Positions 1-8,019 of a stretch of DNA of 10,809 nt are shown here, piece by piece; the stretch's first letter is position 1, and every line of letters starts with the position of its first letter. A program made the translations under genes and the position numbers. This DNA is from Bacteroidota bacterium (lineage in GTDB: Bacteria; Bacteroidota; Bacteroidia; Flavobacteriales; Schleiferiaceae), in NCBI GenBank assembly GCA_003023665.1, contig PXYR01000056.1:1-10809 (forward strand). The letters run 5' to 3'. The notes under the pieces are model-generated. The model was not told the DNA's origin. It did no database searches and saw nothing but the letters and a program-made list of their open reading frames with translations.

Positions 1-3000
1 TCACATCCAAATTCCGGATCTAGAACACATAAGGTAATTAAGTAATCACCATAGCCACCAAAAACAAAAGTTGTGTCTTCTGCATAACTAACGGTATCTC
101 CATCAATTAACCAATAGTACATAAGCCCTGGAGCCGCCGCCATATTTGTTGTGGTAACGGACAAAGGGCTTACGCCACTATCTTGGCTCGTTAAGAATAT
201 AGCACTTGTGAGACCAGCGGCAGGGATTTCATAGTATACGGTGTCAAAGCAACCAAATATTGAATCTTGTATGTAAATAAATCCATTTGAAACCGGCATA
301 AATATCTGTCCACTATTTGTGTAACCCGGATATGCGCTCCATGAATAGGTGTACGCGTTATTTGCCAAAGCCGGTATAACCTGAACAGCACCGTTGTTTT
401 CACCGCATATAGCGGTATCAATATCTACTACATAATTAAAATTGAAGGTATGCTCCACTTTAAATGTTGTGTCTGTCTTACAACCGTTTGAGTCCGTGAT
501 GGAATAGCTGTAATTTCCATTTGAAATGGCGCTGGGATTAAAGTTATAGGTATAGGAATAACCGGGCGTGCCTCCTGCTGCTCCTAAAAATGCTGAGCCA
601 GCGTCTCCCTCACAAAAAGGTTGAGTTATTACAAAGTCCGCCGAAAGGGGCGGGGGGGATACTAAACAAATGGTGTCTTTTCTGTAGCACCCTAAGGTGT
701 CGCTTGATGTAACTACATAACATCCATCGGTCAATCCGTTTGCAGAAGGTAGAGTTAATGTAGAATTATGCGACCAGCTGTAAGAGTAAGGTGCGTGACC
801 GCCACTTATGCTGTTGATGTCAATTTGACCATCTTGAGATTGATGGCAAGAAGGCGGAGTCGCTGTAATTGTAGACGCAGCTAAACTAACGCCTTCAATA
901 TGGGCCGTATCAGTACAAACAAGGCGATTGCCTATATAGATGTCCACGTAAATTGTTGTATCCGATTGAAGCGCCAAAGAAATGGAGGCGCCCGTAGATC
1001 CTGTTGACCACTGGTAATTATACGCGTTATCTCCACCATTTGCCATTAAGGCTAGGGTATCGCCAACGCAGGCTTTTGAATCATAAGTAAGAGGCGTTTT
1101 GTAATCAAGGTTGACCTGTATCGTGTCTAGGACTTTACAAGAGACGTAATCTGCTTCAACCCAATATAGTCCGCTTTGGTTTACCCACAATTGATCTGTT
1201 GTATCTCCCGTGGACCAGAGGAAACCAACAGCGTCGTTAAAGTTTTGCGTGGTCAGTAAAATGCTATCGGTGAATACTGAATCATGACAAAATAATTCTG
1301 TAGTGTCTGGTGGAAATCCATAAACATAACCGGGTTGGTCCGCCCAAATAAATCCCGTATTATTTCCTTGATCATTGGATTTGGATCCAGTATAAAAAAC
1401 CCCATTGCCCGCATAATTGATGTCTCGAATCTCGAGAAAATCCGCCCCCACATTGTGATAGGTAAATAAATCCGCTTGACTTCCTATTTGGGTAGATTTA
1501 AGACCGATGTAATTGCAAAAATCACCTCTTGCTCTAAGAGAGTCGTGAATTATATGATCGTATGAAGCATCAAAGCTGTAAACTTGATCAGGCGTCAATA
1601 TTAGTGTGTCTATGGAACTAGAACCAGCAAACACAAGATTGGCATGTGGTCTTACATATTGAATATGAGAGCCATTTCCTGAATACAGGTAATTGTAGTC
1701 CAAGGTGTTTTTGTTTGTAAACTCAATATGTTCTACGGTGTCTTGAGTGAATACCCTCGCTCTAGAACGGTCAGTTGTTAGGAACACCTTGGCACCCTCT
1801 GATTTCCACCCAATATTTGCTGAACTGATGTTAAAAACATCCCAATGACCAAAAATTTCGAATAAGGAACTATCTACTTCCGCCCAAGTGGTATCTCCAT
1901 TGTCCTCCAGAATCAATCGGTTCACATAAAAGCTATTTCCTTTCGTCAGTAAACCGCCAGACCTAACATAAACAATATTGCTACAAGCCAGGCTGTCTCG
2001 TATTTCTATGGTGGCTGATTCGCTTTTTTCAATTTGAATTACGAATTTCACTAAAACATCCGCTGGGTCAAAATATGCACTGTCAGCACCTCTGAAACGC
2101 AAGGTACCGTGTGACCCGCTGTTGAAACTGAATGTGGGTTGTAAAACCATACTTTGAAAACATTGTAGCGATGCGTTATGACTCCATTCAAGCGCAAAAT
2201 CTGTATTTGGCGTGACAACAAAATCGCCACAATAGGAGTCATAAATTTCAAGATCTACCGTCTGGCCGGCAGCATTAAAGCTGTTCTGGTCAAAAACCAC
2301 TGAATCTGCTGGTGTAGGAATACATTCTCCCCCAACCCCTCCTGAGGATAAAGACCAATGAGAGCTGTCCTGCCATACTCCTGAATTTCCCACCCAATAC
2401 AAGGTTCTTGGTTGGTCCACGCTAAAAGTAATAGCAGTATTCCCTCCCAAGTCTATGGATGAATAGGCTTTAATGTATTTATTTGGCGTGCCGTTGGTAA
2501 CGTTTTTCATTAACACATATCGTCCAACTAGACTATCTGACAGACTATTTATAGTTATTGAATCCTCTTTTGTTTCCGCCTGAATTGTGGCAAAACCAAA
2601 ACAGTCTGTCCGGGTATCTAAGTGTTCTAAGTTCAATTGCTGTGGCTGTCCAGCAAATGTGATAACACTTCCTTCTTGAATTCTTAACGTGTCCCAATCC
2701 AAGTTTAGTTGATAGGTGTTTACGCCAAGGTTGGAATGCACGTCCACTGTTTTTGCTTGGAAACCGTCCCAATAAATCCAATCGTTTGCTTGTGGGTTGG
2801 AAAACCTCAATTCCCAAAAAGGCTGACTTTGATCAAAATAACATCTTCCATAATTACCTGTAAAATCAACCGTACTCGAGTCGTAGTCCCATGTAAACAT
2901 GGAAGATCGGAATTCAATCGTGCTTTGGATTTCAAAATAGGATCCTGAAATATTCACGCTTGCACTATCACCTGAACTTCCTCCATATGGATAACCGCGA

Positions 3001-4592
3001 TCTCTAAAAAACTCTGCTCTTATTGAGCAATTATGCATATCTAAATGACCATTGATAACACTAAGCCCGCCCACAATTTTAATTGAGTCTTGAACAGTGT
3101 AACTCCCTGAACCAATCATTGTAACATCTGCTCTAATCTCGTTTTTACAATTAACCGATTTCATGCCCGCTTGATTCGTAAGCAAAAGCTGTGCTCTTGG
3201 GGTATTAACGTTTAAATGTGTTGCGCCATTTAAAAGCACACTCCCGTTTATTGCTAGCCAACCTCCTTTCTGAGATAAATCTAATTTATCATCGGTGGTG
3301 GAAATAAAATCACCAACATGAGTGTATTTAGGCAGTATTACTTCAAAATCTGTTGAAGAAGAATTACTATCGAAAATTACATTATCTAGGTTTCCGGGAA
3401 TACAGTAAATAGGCGCACCACCTGAACTAAGCGACCAATGGCTGCTGTCTTGCCAGCTACCGTCACCGCCTATCCAGTAATAATCTTGTTCAGCAGTAGG
3501 TGAAATGTTGATTCCAAAAGAGTTGAAAATATTAACAGAATTTGTGGCGCTTGTCGCGGCTCCGTGGAAATCAATATTAAAAAATGATGCGTTTGTAAAT
3601 ATGAATGGGTTTAGCATCATTACCTCATAACCTGAAGTGTTTTCACTTCCCTGCAAATAGATAGGCTCCACACAACCCGTCTCTTGCGAAATAAAATTAA
3701 TTTCCGTGTCCGCATCTTGACTAAATGTTAGAGCCGAACCCCCATTAATATAGAGACTGTCAATACTCGCAATACCATTAAAAACGTGCACCGCATTGGT
3801 TGTGATTTTGGCAATCTTCAACTTGCCTGAACCGTAAATTTCATTAGCTACTCCGTTGGAATATTCGACCTCATTCAAAGACAATGTGTCCAAAAGACTC
3901 GATGAGATTCTCGCTCTTTCCCCTTCAATGATTATGTGGCTGTTAGAAAAATTAAACGTGCCGCTGTTTGAAAAATTCAACGCGTGCCAATAGTCCGTTG
4001 TGTAAATTTTTGAATTCGAAAAATCAGCATTACTACCCGTTGAAAGTTGAGTGTTTATTCTTTGAACACGAATAACATTTCCGTTAGAATTAAAGTCCCC
4101 GCTATTTAACCCAAAATAATATTGAACGTTTAAGGAGTCTAGTAGTTGATATGACCCCGTACCGTTAAGGTTTAAGTTTGAAATTATTGTCCCATTGAGG
4201 TCAATGGAATGGCTACCTGATCCGCTGAGGTTCCAATCAATATCTGTAGAAGTAGAAACAACAAAGCCATTATTCAAGGTTAATGAGCCAAATAGCTCAT
4301 AGGTAACTGCACCGCTTGATAGTGTGATTGAAGGAGCACCCGTGGTCACGATAAAATCTTTTGTATACACGGTTGTTACATTCACATTTATGGTAAAATC
4401 AAGGGACCCGCTGTTTCCATCAAATATTACATCATCCCCTGATCCAGGAACAGTATTGTGATACGTTGTGCCACCAGAGGTAGTTGCCCAATGTGTTAAA
4501 TCGGCCCAGTCTCCTGCTCCGTTAACCCAATAATAGGTGTCCGCAAAACAAAGCGTTGGAAACAAGAAGAACAATAAAATAATTCTACGCAT
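1..4592 (-). CDS. Giant secreted multidomain adhesin-like protein with SprB-type repeats, probable T9SS cargo (C-terminus outside window)
   Basis: The frame is open from an ATG at 4592 to the window edge (1530 codons) with no stop seen. Residues 1-17 are a signal peptide (MRRIILL... ending CFA). Residues ~20-1083 hold three modules opening with YYWVNGAGDW (W22), YYWIGGDGSW (W373) and LYWVGNSGVW (W733), each followed by a ...HW...SGG segment and a D(D/N/S)V(I/V)FD(G/S/Q)NS motif; their bodies are rich in short Asn/Ser/Thr strands, suggesting beta-helix or beta-sandwich stalks. Two Ig-like segments with WSTG motifs follow (~1090-1235). Three SprB-like repeats come next, each with a Cys near its start (C1249, C1327, C1396), and then a PKD-like domain ending in GGYGDYLITLCV. 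Such proteins are usually surface adhesins exported by Sec and then T9SS; a C-terminal sorting domain is expected beyond the window but not visible. Adhesion or gliding is inference. The gene is monocistronic as far as can be seen. Confidence 0.88.
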   Translation of the reverse strand, partial: MRRIILLFFLFPTLCFADTYYWVNGAGDWADLTHWATTSGGTTYHNTVPGSGDDVIFDGNSGSLDFTINVNVTTVYTKDFIVTTGAPSITLSSGAVTYELFGSLTLNNGFVVSTSTDIDWNLSGSGSHSIDLNGTIISNLNLNGTGSYQLLDSLNVQYYFGLNSGDFNSNGNVIRVQRINTQLSTGSNADFSNSKIYTTDYWHALNFSNSGTFNFSNSHIIIEGERARISSSLLDTLSLNEVEYSNGVANEIYGSGKLKIAKITTNAVHVFNGIASIDSLYINGGSALTFSQDADTEINFISQETGCVEPIYLQGSENTSGYEVMMLNPFIFTNASFFNIDFHGAATSATNSVNIFNSFGINISPTAEQDYYWIGGDGSWQDSSHWSLSSGGAPIYCIPGNLDNVIFDSNSSSTDFEVILPKYTHVGDFISTTDDKLDLSQKGGWLAINGSVLLNGATHLNVNTPRAQLLLTNQAGMKSVNCKNEIRADVTMIGSGSYTVQDSIKIVGGLSVINGHLDMHNCSIRAEFFRDRGYPYGGSSGDSASVNISGSYFEIQSTIEFRSSMFTWDYDSSTVDFTGNYGRCYFDQSQPFWELRFSNPQANDWIYWDGFQAKTVDVHSNLGVNTYQLNLDWDTLRIQEGSVITFAGQPQQLNLEHLDTRTDCFGFATIQAETKEDSITINSLSDSLVGRYVLMKNVTNGTPNKYIKAYSSIDLGGNTAITFSVDQPRTLYWVGNSGVWQDSSHWSLSSGGVGGECIPTPADSVVFDQNSFNAAGQTVDLEIYDSYCGDFVVTPNTDFALEWSHNASLQCFQSMVLQPTFSFNSGSHGTLRFRGADSAYFDPADVLVKFVIQIEKSESATIEIRDSLACSNIVYVRSGGLLTKGNSFYVNRLILEDNGDTTWAEVDSSLFEIFGHWDVFNISSANIGWKSEGAKVFLTTDRSRARVFTQDTVEHIEFTNKNTLDYNYLYSGNGSHIQYVRPHANLVFAGSSSIDTLILTPDQVYSFDASYDHIIHDSLRARGDFCNYIGLKSTQIGSQADLFTYHNVGADFLEIRDINYAGNGVFYTGSKSNDQGNNTGFIWADQPGYVYGFPPDTTELFCHDSVFTDSILLTTQNFNDAVGFLWSTGDTTDQLWVNQSGLYWVEADYVSCKVLDTIQVNLDYKTPLTYDSKACVGDTLALMANGGDNAYNYQWSTGSTGASISLALQSDTTIYVDIYIGNRLVCTDTAHIEGVSLAASTITATPPSCHQSQDGQIDINSISGGHAPYSYSWSHNSTLTLPSANGLTDGCYVVTSSDTLGCYRKDTICLVSPPPLSADFVITQPFCEGDAGSAFLGAAGGTPGYSYTYNFNPSAISNGNYSYSITDSNGCKTDTTFKVEHTFNFNYVVDIDTAICGENNGAVQVIPALANNAYTYSWSAYPGYTNSGQIFMPVSNGFIYIQDSIFGCFDTVYYEIPAAGLTSAIFLTSQDSGVSPLSVTTTNMAAAPGLMYYWLIDGDTVSYAEDTTFVFGGYGDYLITLCVLDPEFGC
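273..875 (-). repeat. Three SprB-like repeats in the giant protein
   Basis: Residues ~1240-1440 contain three consecutive ~70-residue units following the pattern C-x(3-5)-(D/N)G-x-hydrophobic ... GG-x-x-PY-x-Y-x-W. They start around PPSCHQSQDGQ (C1249), QPFCEGDAGSA (C1327) and TAICGENNGAV (C1396). The first two keep the central GGHAPYSYSW / GGTPGYSYTY motif; the third is degenerate there (ANNAYTYSWS). The pattern matches the SprB repeat of Bacteroidota gliding adhesins. I recognised it by eye without a profile search. Confidence 0.7.
1344..4535 (-). repeat. Three ~350-360-residue modules within the giant protein
   Basis: Protein-level tandem modules are marked by the Trp of their YW(V/I) openings at residues 22, 373 and 733, spaced 351 and 360 residues apart. 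Modules 2 and 3 open almost identically: both contain WQDSSHWSLSSGG after the first Trp, whereas module 1 reads WADLTHWATTSGG. The first ~45 residues of each module are well conserved and the bodies are much more diverged. Module 3 ends at NNTGFIWADQPG near residue 1083, resembling the GGNT-type end of module 2. The boundaries are approximate. Confidence 0.75.
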
Positions 4593-4645
4593 TTACGCGG
4601 GGTTTAATTCTAAAAATATGGCTTTATTAATATTCTATAGCCAGG

Positions 4646-4677
4646 CAAACCGAGCATTTTTTAATATTTATTTTCAA
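4646..4677 (-). promoter_or_regulatory. Candidate Bacteroidota promoter for the giant secreted protein gene
   Basis: Read on the minus strand, TTG (4677-4675) is followed by 21 bases and then TCGGTTTG (4653-4646), one mismatch from the TAnnTTTG -7 consensus of Bacteroidota sigma-ABfrA promoters. It would give a leader of roughly 45 nt before the ATG at 4592. No experimental support; the spacing and single mismatch make it plausible. Confidence 0.35.
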
Positions 4678-4719
4678 CTTTCATCAAGAGTTGTCTGAAT
4701 ATGAAGCTAAATATGTTTC

Positions 4720-4759
4720 TAGAAAAAACCCCTTTTCATACGAGACAAAAAGGGGTTTT
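4720..4759 (-). terminator. Rho-independent terminator of the pseudo-cyclase operon
   Basis: There is a perfect 12-bp inverted repeat, AAAACCCCTTTT (4725-4736) and AAAAGGGGTTTT (4748-4759), with an 11-base loop. On the minus strand the stem runs directly into a six-U tract (complement of 4728-4723), so it suits transcripts from the 4959-7885 gene pair. Plus-strand termination would be weaker because the T run is interrupted after four bases. It lies ~200 nt downstream of the stop at 4959 and insulates the giant gene's promoter. Confidence 0.75.
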
Positions 4760-4901
4760 ATATTAGAGAACGCATACAATCGGCTTAACTTTAAGATTAT
4801 TAGTTTGGTCAAAAACAAATGCAATGAATTGGTTGATTTTACAGCCTTTCACCTTCTCATTTTTAAATGTACTAAACCCTCTTCTCTCTTTAGTCCTTAT
4901 T

Positions 4902-4941
4902 TTATCGTAGCGCTTATGAACTTATCGTAGCGTTAACGTCG
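4902..4941. repeat. Short direct repeat, two 20-bp units
   Basis: The 11-mer TTATCGTAGCG occurs at 4902-4912 and again at 4922-4932, exactly 20 bp apart. The remaining nine bases of each unit are only partly similar. It sits just downstream of the stop codon of the 659-residue gene. It could be a slipped duplication or part of a binding site; nothing further can be said. Confidence 0.5.
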
Positions 4942-4958
4942 CTTCATTAATTGGACGC

Positions 4959-6938
4959 TTATTCGAATATTTGAGCAAGTATAGAGGCCACTTCCGTGCT
5001 TTCACCTTTGGGCCATTTGACTCCATGTTGCTCGGCATCAAGAACCTTTTGAGACATAATGGTTTTTCCTTCAGGGCATATTGATTGGAGTTTCATTGCT
5101 CTTGTAAACACCGCTCCCCATATATCATCTGTACTACCTAATTCACTATGAAAATCAGTATCTACAGAGCCAATATCTATCCCCACTTTCAATAATACGG
5201 GACCATCAAATTCTTTGGTTGAATGATTAAACGCTTTCATTGATTTATGCATATTCTTTGCAGCGTATAAAGCCTGTCTTGGGCTTACATAATCTTCATT
5301 TATTCCGCCTACGAGCACTAGAGATGTTCCGTCTGATTTAAACCGCTCCAAACCGTACTTGGAACATGCCCCTTCAAGTCTGCTAAACAGCTCTTCCAAT
5401 AGCTGTATGAACAAATCGTTACCCAATACTGGCAAAGATTTAGTATAACCCACTAGTTGAACCTGAATCACAATAATATCATTGTGTTGATTAGGCTCTA
5501 TTACAACCGGTTGATCTGTAGTATTATACGGGGAGACGGGAAGTATGCTCTCAATTAATTTATTTTGACGAGCCGTAGAAACGGTTAAATCATCCAGTTG
5601 GGTTAATGTTGTTGCTCTAGAAATAATTGTTTTGATGAGCGCATACAAGCAAATGATTAAGAGCATTATGTAAATTATGAGCATTACAACACCTCTTGAT
5701 ATATCATCTTCAACGCGATTGCTATTCGCATCGCTTCTTAGTAGCTCTTCTTTTCCTATGTTAGAAATAAGTTTTTTCAATTCACCACTAGGGCCTATGC
5801 TCGAGGCGAAAAGTTTCTCTTTGTCTCTGCTTAATTCTTGGATAAATGCTGCATCTATTTCAAGAATTCGCTCTAAGGCATATTTTACAGAATCCTGTCT
5901 AACCAATTTGTAAAACCTTTTTAAAACAACATAAGCTTCTCTATGAGTTTGCCATTCCCCTTCAGTATTAGCGAGCTGTTTGGCTAATGCTGAACGAATA
6001 AATCTAATGCTCTCAGGAGAGGGCTTCATCAAGATGTCTTTAAGGTCTTTATACTCATATCGCGAAGAGTCTTCCCAATAAGCTAGACAAAACTCCGCTC
6101 GAGCAAGCTCAAGCGCTTCAACGTACGCTTGATAATTAGTAACCGATGTGTTGTTTGCCAACTCATTATAGATGCTTAAAAACTTGGCTTCACCTTTATT
6201 TCCTAATTCAAGGTAGGCGCTCATCGAATTGAACTTTGGCAGACTGCTTGATATTCCTTCTTGCTCAAAGATTGCCGAAGCGCTATCGTATGCAACAGCA
6301 GCGTTTAGGTAATTCCCCATCTGATTGTAGGTGTTTCCTAATTGGTTGAATGCTGCGCCCCTTAATCTGCCGGTTGCCCAGCGAAGCGAAAATTCTGACA
6401 GCTGAAGACTGTGTTCATAGTCTTCTAATAAGTATAGGATAAGGGCAGCGCGGTCTTGAACACTTCCTTCATATTTACCCAAATCGTTTTGAATATCAAT
6501 TTCAAGCGCATGGTTCAAGTAGAAGGCAGCAGAATCGTAGTCTGCAAGGAAAATATAGGTATTCCCTGTTTGGTAATTTGAAAAGAACCTCAGTTCAACA
6601 CTGTCTTTAGGGGCCCAATAATTGATTTTTTTTAAACCCGTGAGGTACTGTTTTGACTCTCTTCTTTTATCCCAAAAGTTAAACCCACGATAATTCGCAA
6701 CACTTTTTACGGAACTATCTGCAGTAGAGCGCTCTACTTCGCCGATAAGCTGTTGCGCTTTTGATTTAGCTTTTAACCTTTCTTCTGCCGTTTGAGCTGA
6801 TCTGTATTTTTGGTATTCCAAAGAAATGGAGTCTAGCCAATGTGCCGTCCCTCTATCCGTAAGAAACGCTTGTTTTTGCCCAAATAGGTTTACGGCAAAA
6901 AACAGTAGAATAATACCAAGCTTAATGCGGCCTATCAT
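4959..6938 (-). CDS. TPR-containing membrane protein with degenerate class III nucleotide cyclase domain (pseudo-cyclase), 659 aa
   Basis: A signal peptide (residues 1-20, ending NLFGQ) is followed by an exported helical region with TPR-like repeats (~115-250, e.g. GNTYIFLADYDSAAFYLNHA and LGNTYNQMGNYLNAAVAY). A membrane helix spans ~416-439. A cyclase homology domain (~486-659) is preceded by the linker motif ESILP. Against the class III pattern, the first metal Asp (VLFADIVGFT type) is Gln494 in IQVQLVGYT and the second (KIKTIGD type) is Thr538 in RFKSDGT. The transition-state Asn and Arg positions are Thr612 and Lys616. The purine-recognition Lys (Lys534) and Asp (Asp605 in DDIWG) remain. 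Catalysis is therefore unlikely; nucleotide sensing or dimer signalling is inference. Its ATG overlaps the upstream gene's TGA (ATGA), implying translational coupling. Confidence 0.85.
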   Translation of the reverse strand: MIGRIKLGIILLFFAVNLFGQKQAFLTDRGTAHWLDSISLEYQKYRSAQTAEERLKAKSKAQQLIGEVERSTADSSVKSVANYRGFNFWDKRRESKQYLTGLKKINYWAPKDSVELRFFSNYQTGNTYIFLADYDSAAFYLNHALEIDIQNDLGKYEGSVQDRAALILYLLEDYEHSLQLSEFSLRWATGRLRGAAFNQLGNTYNQMGNYLNAAVAYDSASAIFEQEGISSSLPKFNSMSAYLELGNKGEAKFLSIYNELANNTSVTNYQAYVEALELARAEFCLAYWEDSSRYEYKDLKDILMKPSPESIRFIRSALAKQLANTEGEWQTHREAYVVLKRFYKLVRQDSVKYALERILEIDAAFIQELSRDKEKLFASSIGPSGELKKLISNIGKEELLRSDANSNRVEDDISRGVVMLIIYIMLLIICLYALIKTIISRATTLTQLDDLTVSTARQNKLIESILPVSPYNTTDQPVVIEPNQHNDIIVIQVQLVGYTKSLPVLGNDLFIQLLEELFSRLEGACSKYGLERFKSDGTSLVLVGGINEDYVSPRQALYAAKNMHKSMKAFNHSTKEFDGPVLLKVGIDIGSVDTDFHSELGSTDDIWGAVFTRAMKLQSICPEGKTIMSQKVLDAEQHGVKWPKGESTEVASILAQIFE

Positions 6939-7885
6939 AACTCAAAGAATTGGGACGATTCAGATAGATTTGTTTCAATCTCAAATTGATCTTTATCTAG
7001 AGAACGCATTATGTACTTAGACACTTTTATTTTTTCGTTGTTTGCGCTTTGCATATTCACAGCTGATTCGCTAACGGATTGTCCCCAAATGTCAAACCTA
7101 AGTCTATTGGTACCTATAAAACCCGAAAGGACATCACCGTAACTAATTCCTGCTTTAAAGCGCAAATCATACCCCTGAATATTAAAGACGGCCTTGCGCA
7201 ATTTAATCGCGCATGAAACGGTGGCATTCACTTGCTGTGAGGGTGTCTGTTTTCCCCTCTTGCAAATAGCCACTAACTGATTGCCAGAAAACTTTATTTT
7301 GACTAGGCCAAATTCTTTAAAAAGCACTTCAGCCTTTTGAAATAGTTCATCCATTACAACGAACCTTTTTTTTGGACTCCCGAATGATAGACTTTCCTGT
7401 GCTTCAATGAACAGCACTGTACAGTCTTTCCATTTTACAGGATCCAGGTTTTCATTCTGTAAAAAATTTGAAATTGCACTATCGGGCAATAGTCTGCTGA
7501 GTATTTGACTTAGCCTTCTCTCTTGGTTTTTTACTTCAGATAATCGCTTAGTATCATTCTGTTTAATCAGAAGCATAACGACTATGATGCATAGGATTAT
7601 AAGAATAATTGAAAGCACAACTGTTTGACCGGACTCTACCAAGATATACGACCTACTCTTTTGTTGCTCAAGACTGTTTATTCTTTCAATCTGATCGAAA
7701 AAAGAGGTAATCTTTTTAGGCGATTCTTGGGCTTTGTTCAACACCTCTTTTCTACTGAGGGACACTTGGGTTTCTAAAGATTCTATCTCAAGAGAGTCCG
7801 CAGAAGTTAATTGGCCACTCGCCTCTGATTGACAGCAGAGTGCTACCAAGACAATGAGTGTTTTAAAATATTTGGTGATGGCCAT
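6935..7885 (-). CDS. Membrane-anchored degenerate class III nucleotide cyclase (pseudo-cyclase), 316 aa
   Basis: The N-terminus is a signal peptide (residues 1-24, ending SEASG). It is followed by a short, charged, probably coiled-coil exported segment (25-85), one membrane helix (~88-109) and a cytoplasmic coiled linker ending in SRLLPDS, the LLP motif usual before class III cyclase domains. The cyclase domain (~150-316) keeps the fold signatures VLF, LVKIKFSG, AGISYGDVLSGFIGT and FDIWG. Metal position 1 is Glu161 (FIEAQES) and position 2 is Asn202 (FSGNQ) instead of Asp. The Asn/Arg transition-state region reads SVSESAVNM and lacks both residues. The adenine-recognising Lys198 and Asp265 are retained. 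It is the first gene of a two-gene operon with the TPR pseudo-cyclase, suggesting a heterodimeric partner. A weak residual activity through Glu161 cannot be excluded from sequence. Confidence 0.85.
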   Translation of the reverse strand: MAITKYFKTLIVLVALCCQSEASGQLTSADSLEIESLETQVSLSRKEVLNKAQESPKKITSFFDQIERINSLEQQKSRSYILVESGQTVVLSIILIILCIIVVMLLIKQNDTKRLSEVKNQERRLSQILSRLLPDSAISNFLQNENLDPVKWKDCTVLFIEAQESLSFGSPKKRFVVMDELFQKAEVLFKEFGLVKIKFSGNQLVAICKRGKQTPSQQVNATVSCAIKLRKAVFNIQGYDLRFKAGISYGDVLSGFIGTNRLRFDIWGQSVSESAVNMQSANNEKIKVSKYIMRSLDKDQFEIETNLSESSQFFEL

Positions 7886-7906
7886 TAAAGTTGATCCTAT
7901 GATTTG

Positions 7907-7921
7907 TTTTCATAGTGAAAA
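7907..7921. promoter_or_regulatory. Inverted repeat upstream of the pseudo-cyclase operon
   Basis: TTTTCA-TAG-TGAAAA is a 6-bp perfect inverted repeat with a 3-base spacer, centred ~29 bp upstream of the ATG at 7885. It lies where a promoter or operator would be expected. I found no good TAnnTTTG promoter in the 134-bp gap between this operon and the upstream kinase gene, so transcription may start at a divergent promoter or continue from the kinase gene. The arms are AT-rich, so chance is possible. Confidence 0.25.
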
Positions 7922-8019
7922 TACAACTCTATAATTAAAGGCGGAAAGCGCTGGTTTAGCGATACCTGTGTTAAGTGGTGTACAATTCTTTAATAAAACA
8001 GCACAGAATACTTCAACAG

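Larger units (their letters stand above)
4593..4958. other. 366-bp intergenic region between the giant gene and the pseudo-cyclase operon
   Basis: I find no convincing gene here. The giant gene's leader and candidate promoter occupy ~4593-4677 and a minus-strand terminator lies at 4720-4759. The remaining ~200 bp (4760-4958) would be an unusually long 3' untranslated region of the operon. It contains only AT-rich sequence and a short direct repeat near 4902-4941. The plus-strand open frame across 4691-4930 runs through the terminator hairpin, begins with TTG and has no recognisable protein features. Confidence 0.6.

Noticed and set aside
191..2948. Several 60-90-codon open frames inside the giant gene, on both strands
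   Set aside because: They are in other frames of a continuous 1530-codon reading frame whose translation shows clear domains throughout.
4691..4930. Plus-strand 79-codon open frame
   Set aside because: It begins with TTG, runs straight through the terminator hairpin at 4725-4759, and its predicted protein has no domain, signal or compositional sign of coding.
5677..5913. Plus-strand 78-codon open frame antisense to the TPR pseudo-cyclase
   Set aside because: It is antisense to a well-supported gene and its Ser/Leu-rich composition is the usual by-product of the opposite strand.
4959..7885. Annotation of the two genes as active adenylate/guanylate cyclases
   Set aside because: The metal-binding Asp positions and the Asn/Arg pair are substituted in both, so the cyclase fold alone does not support activity.
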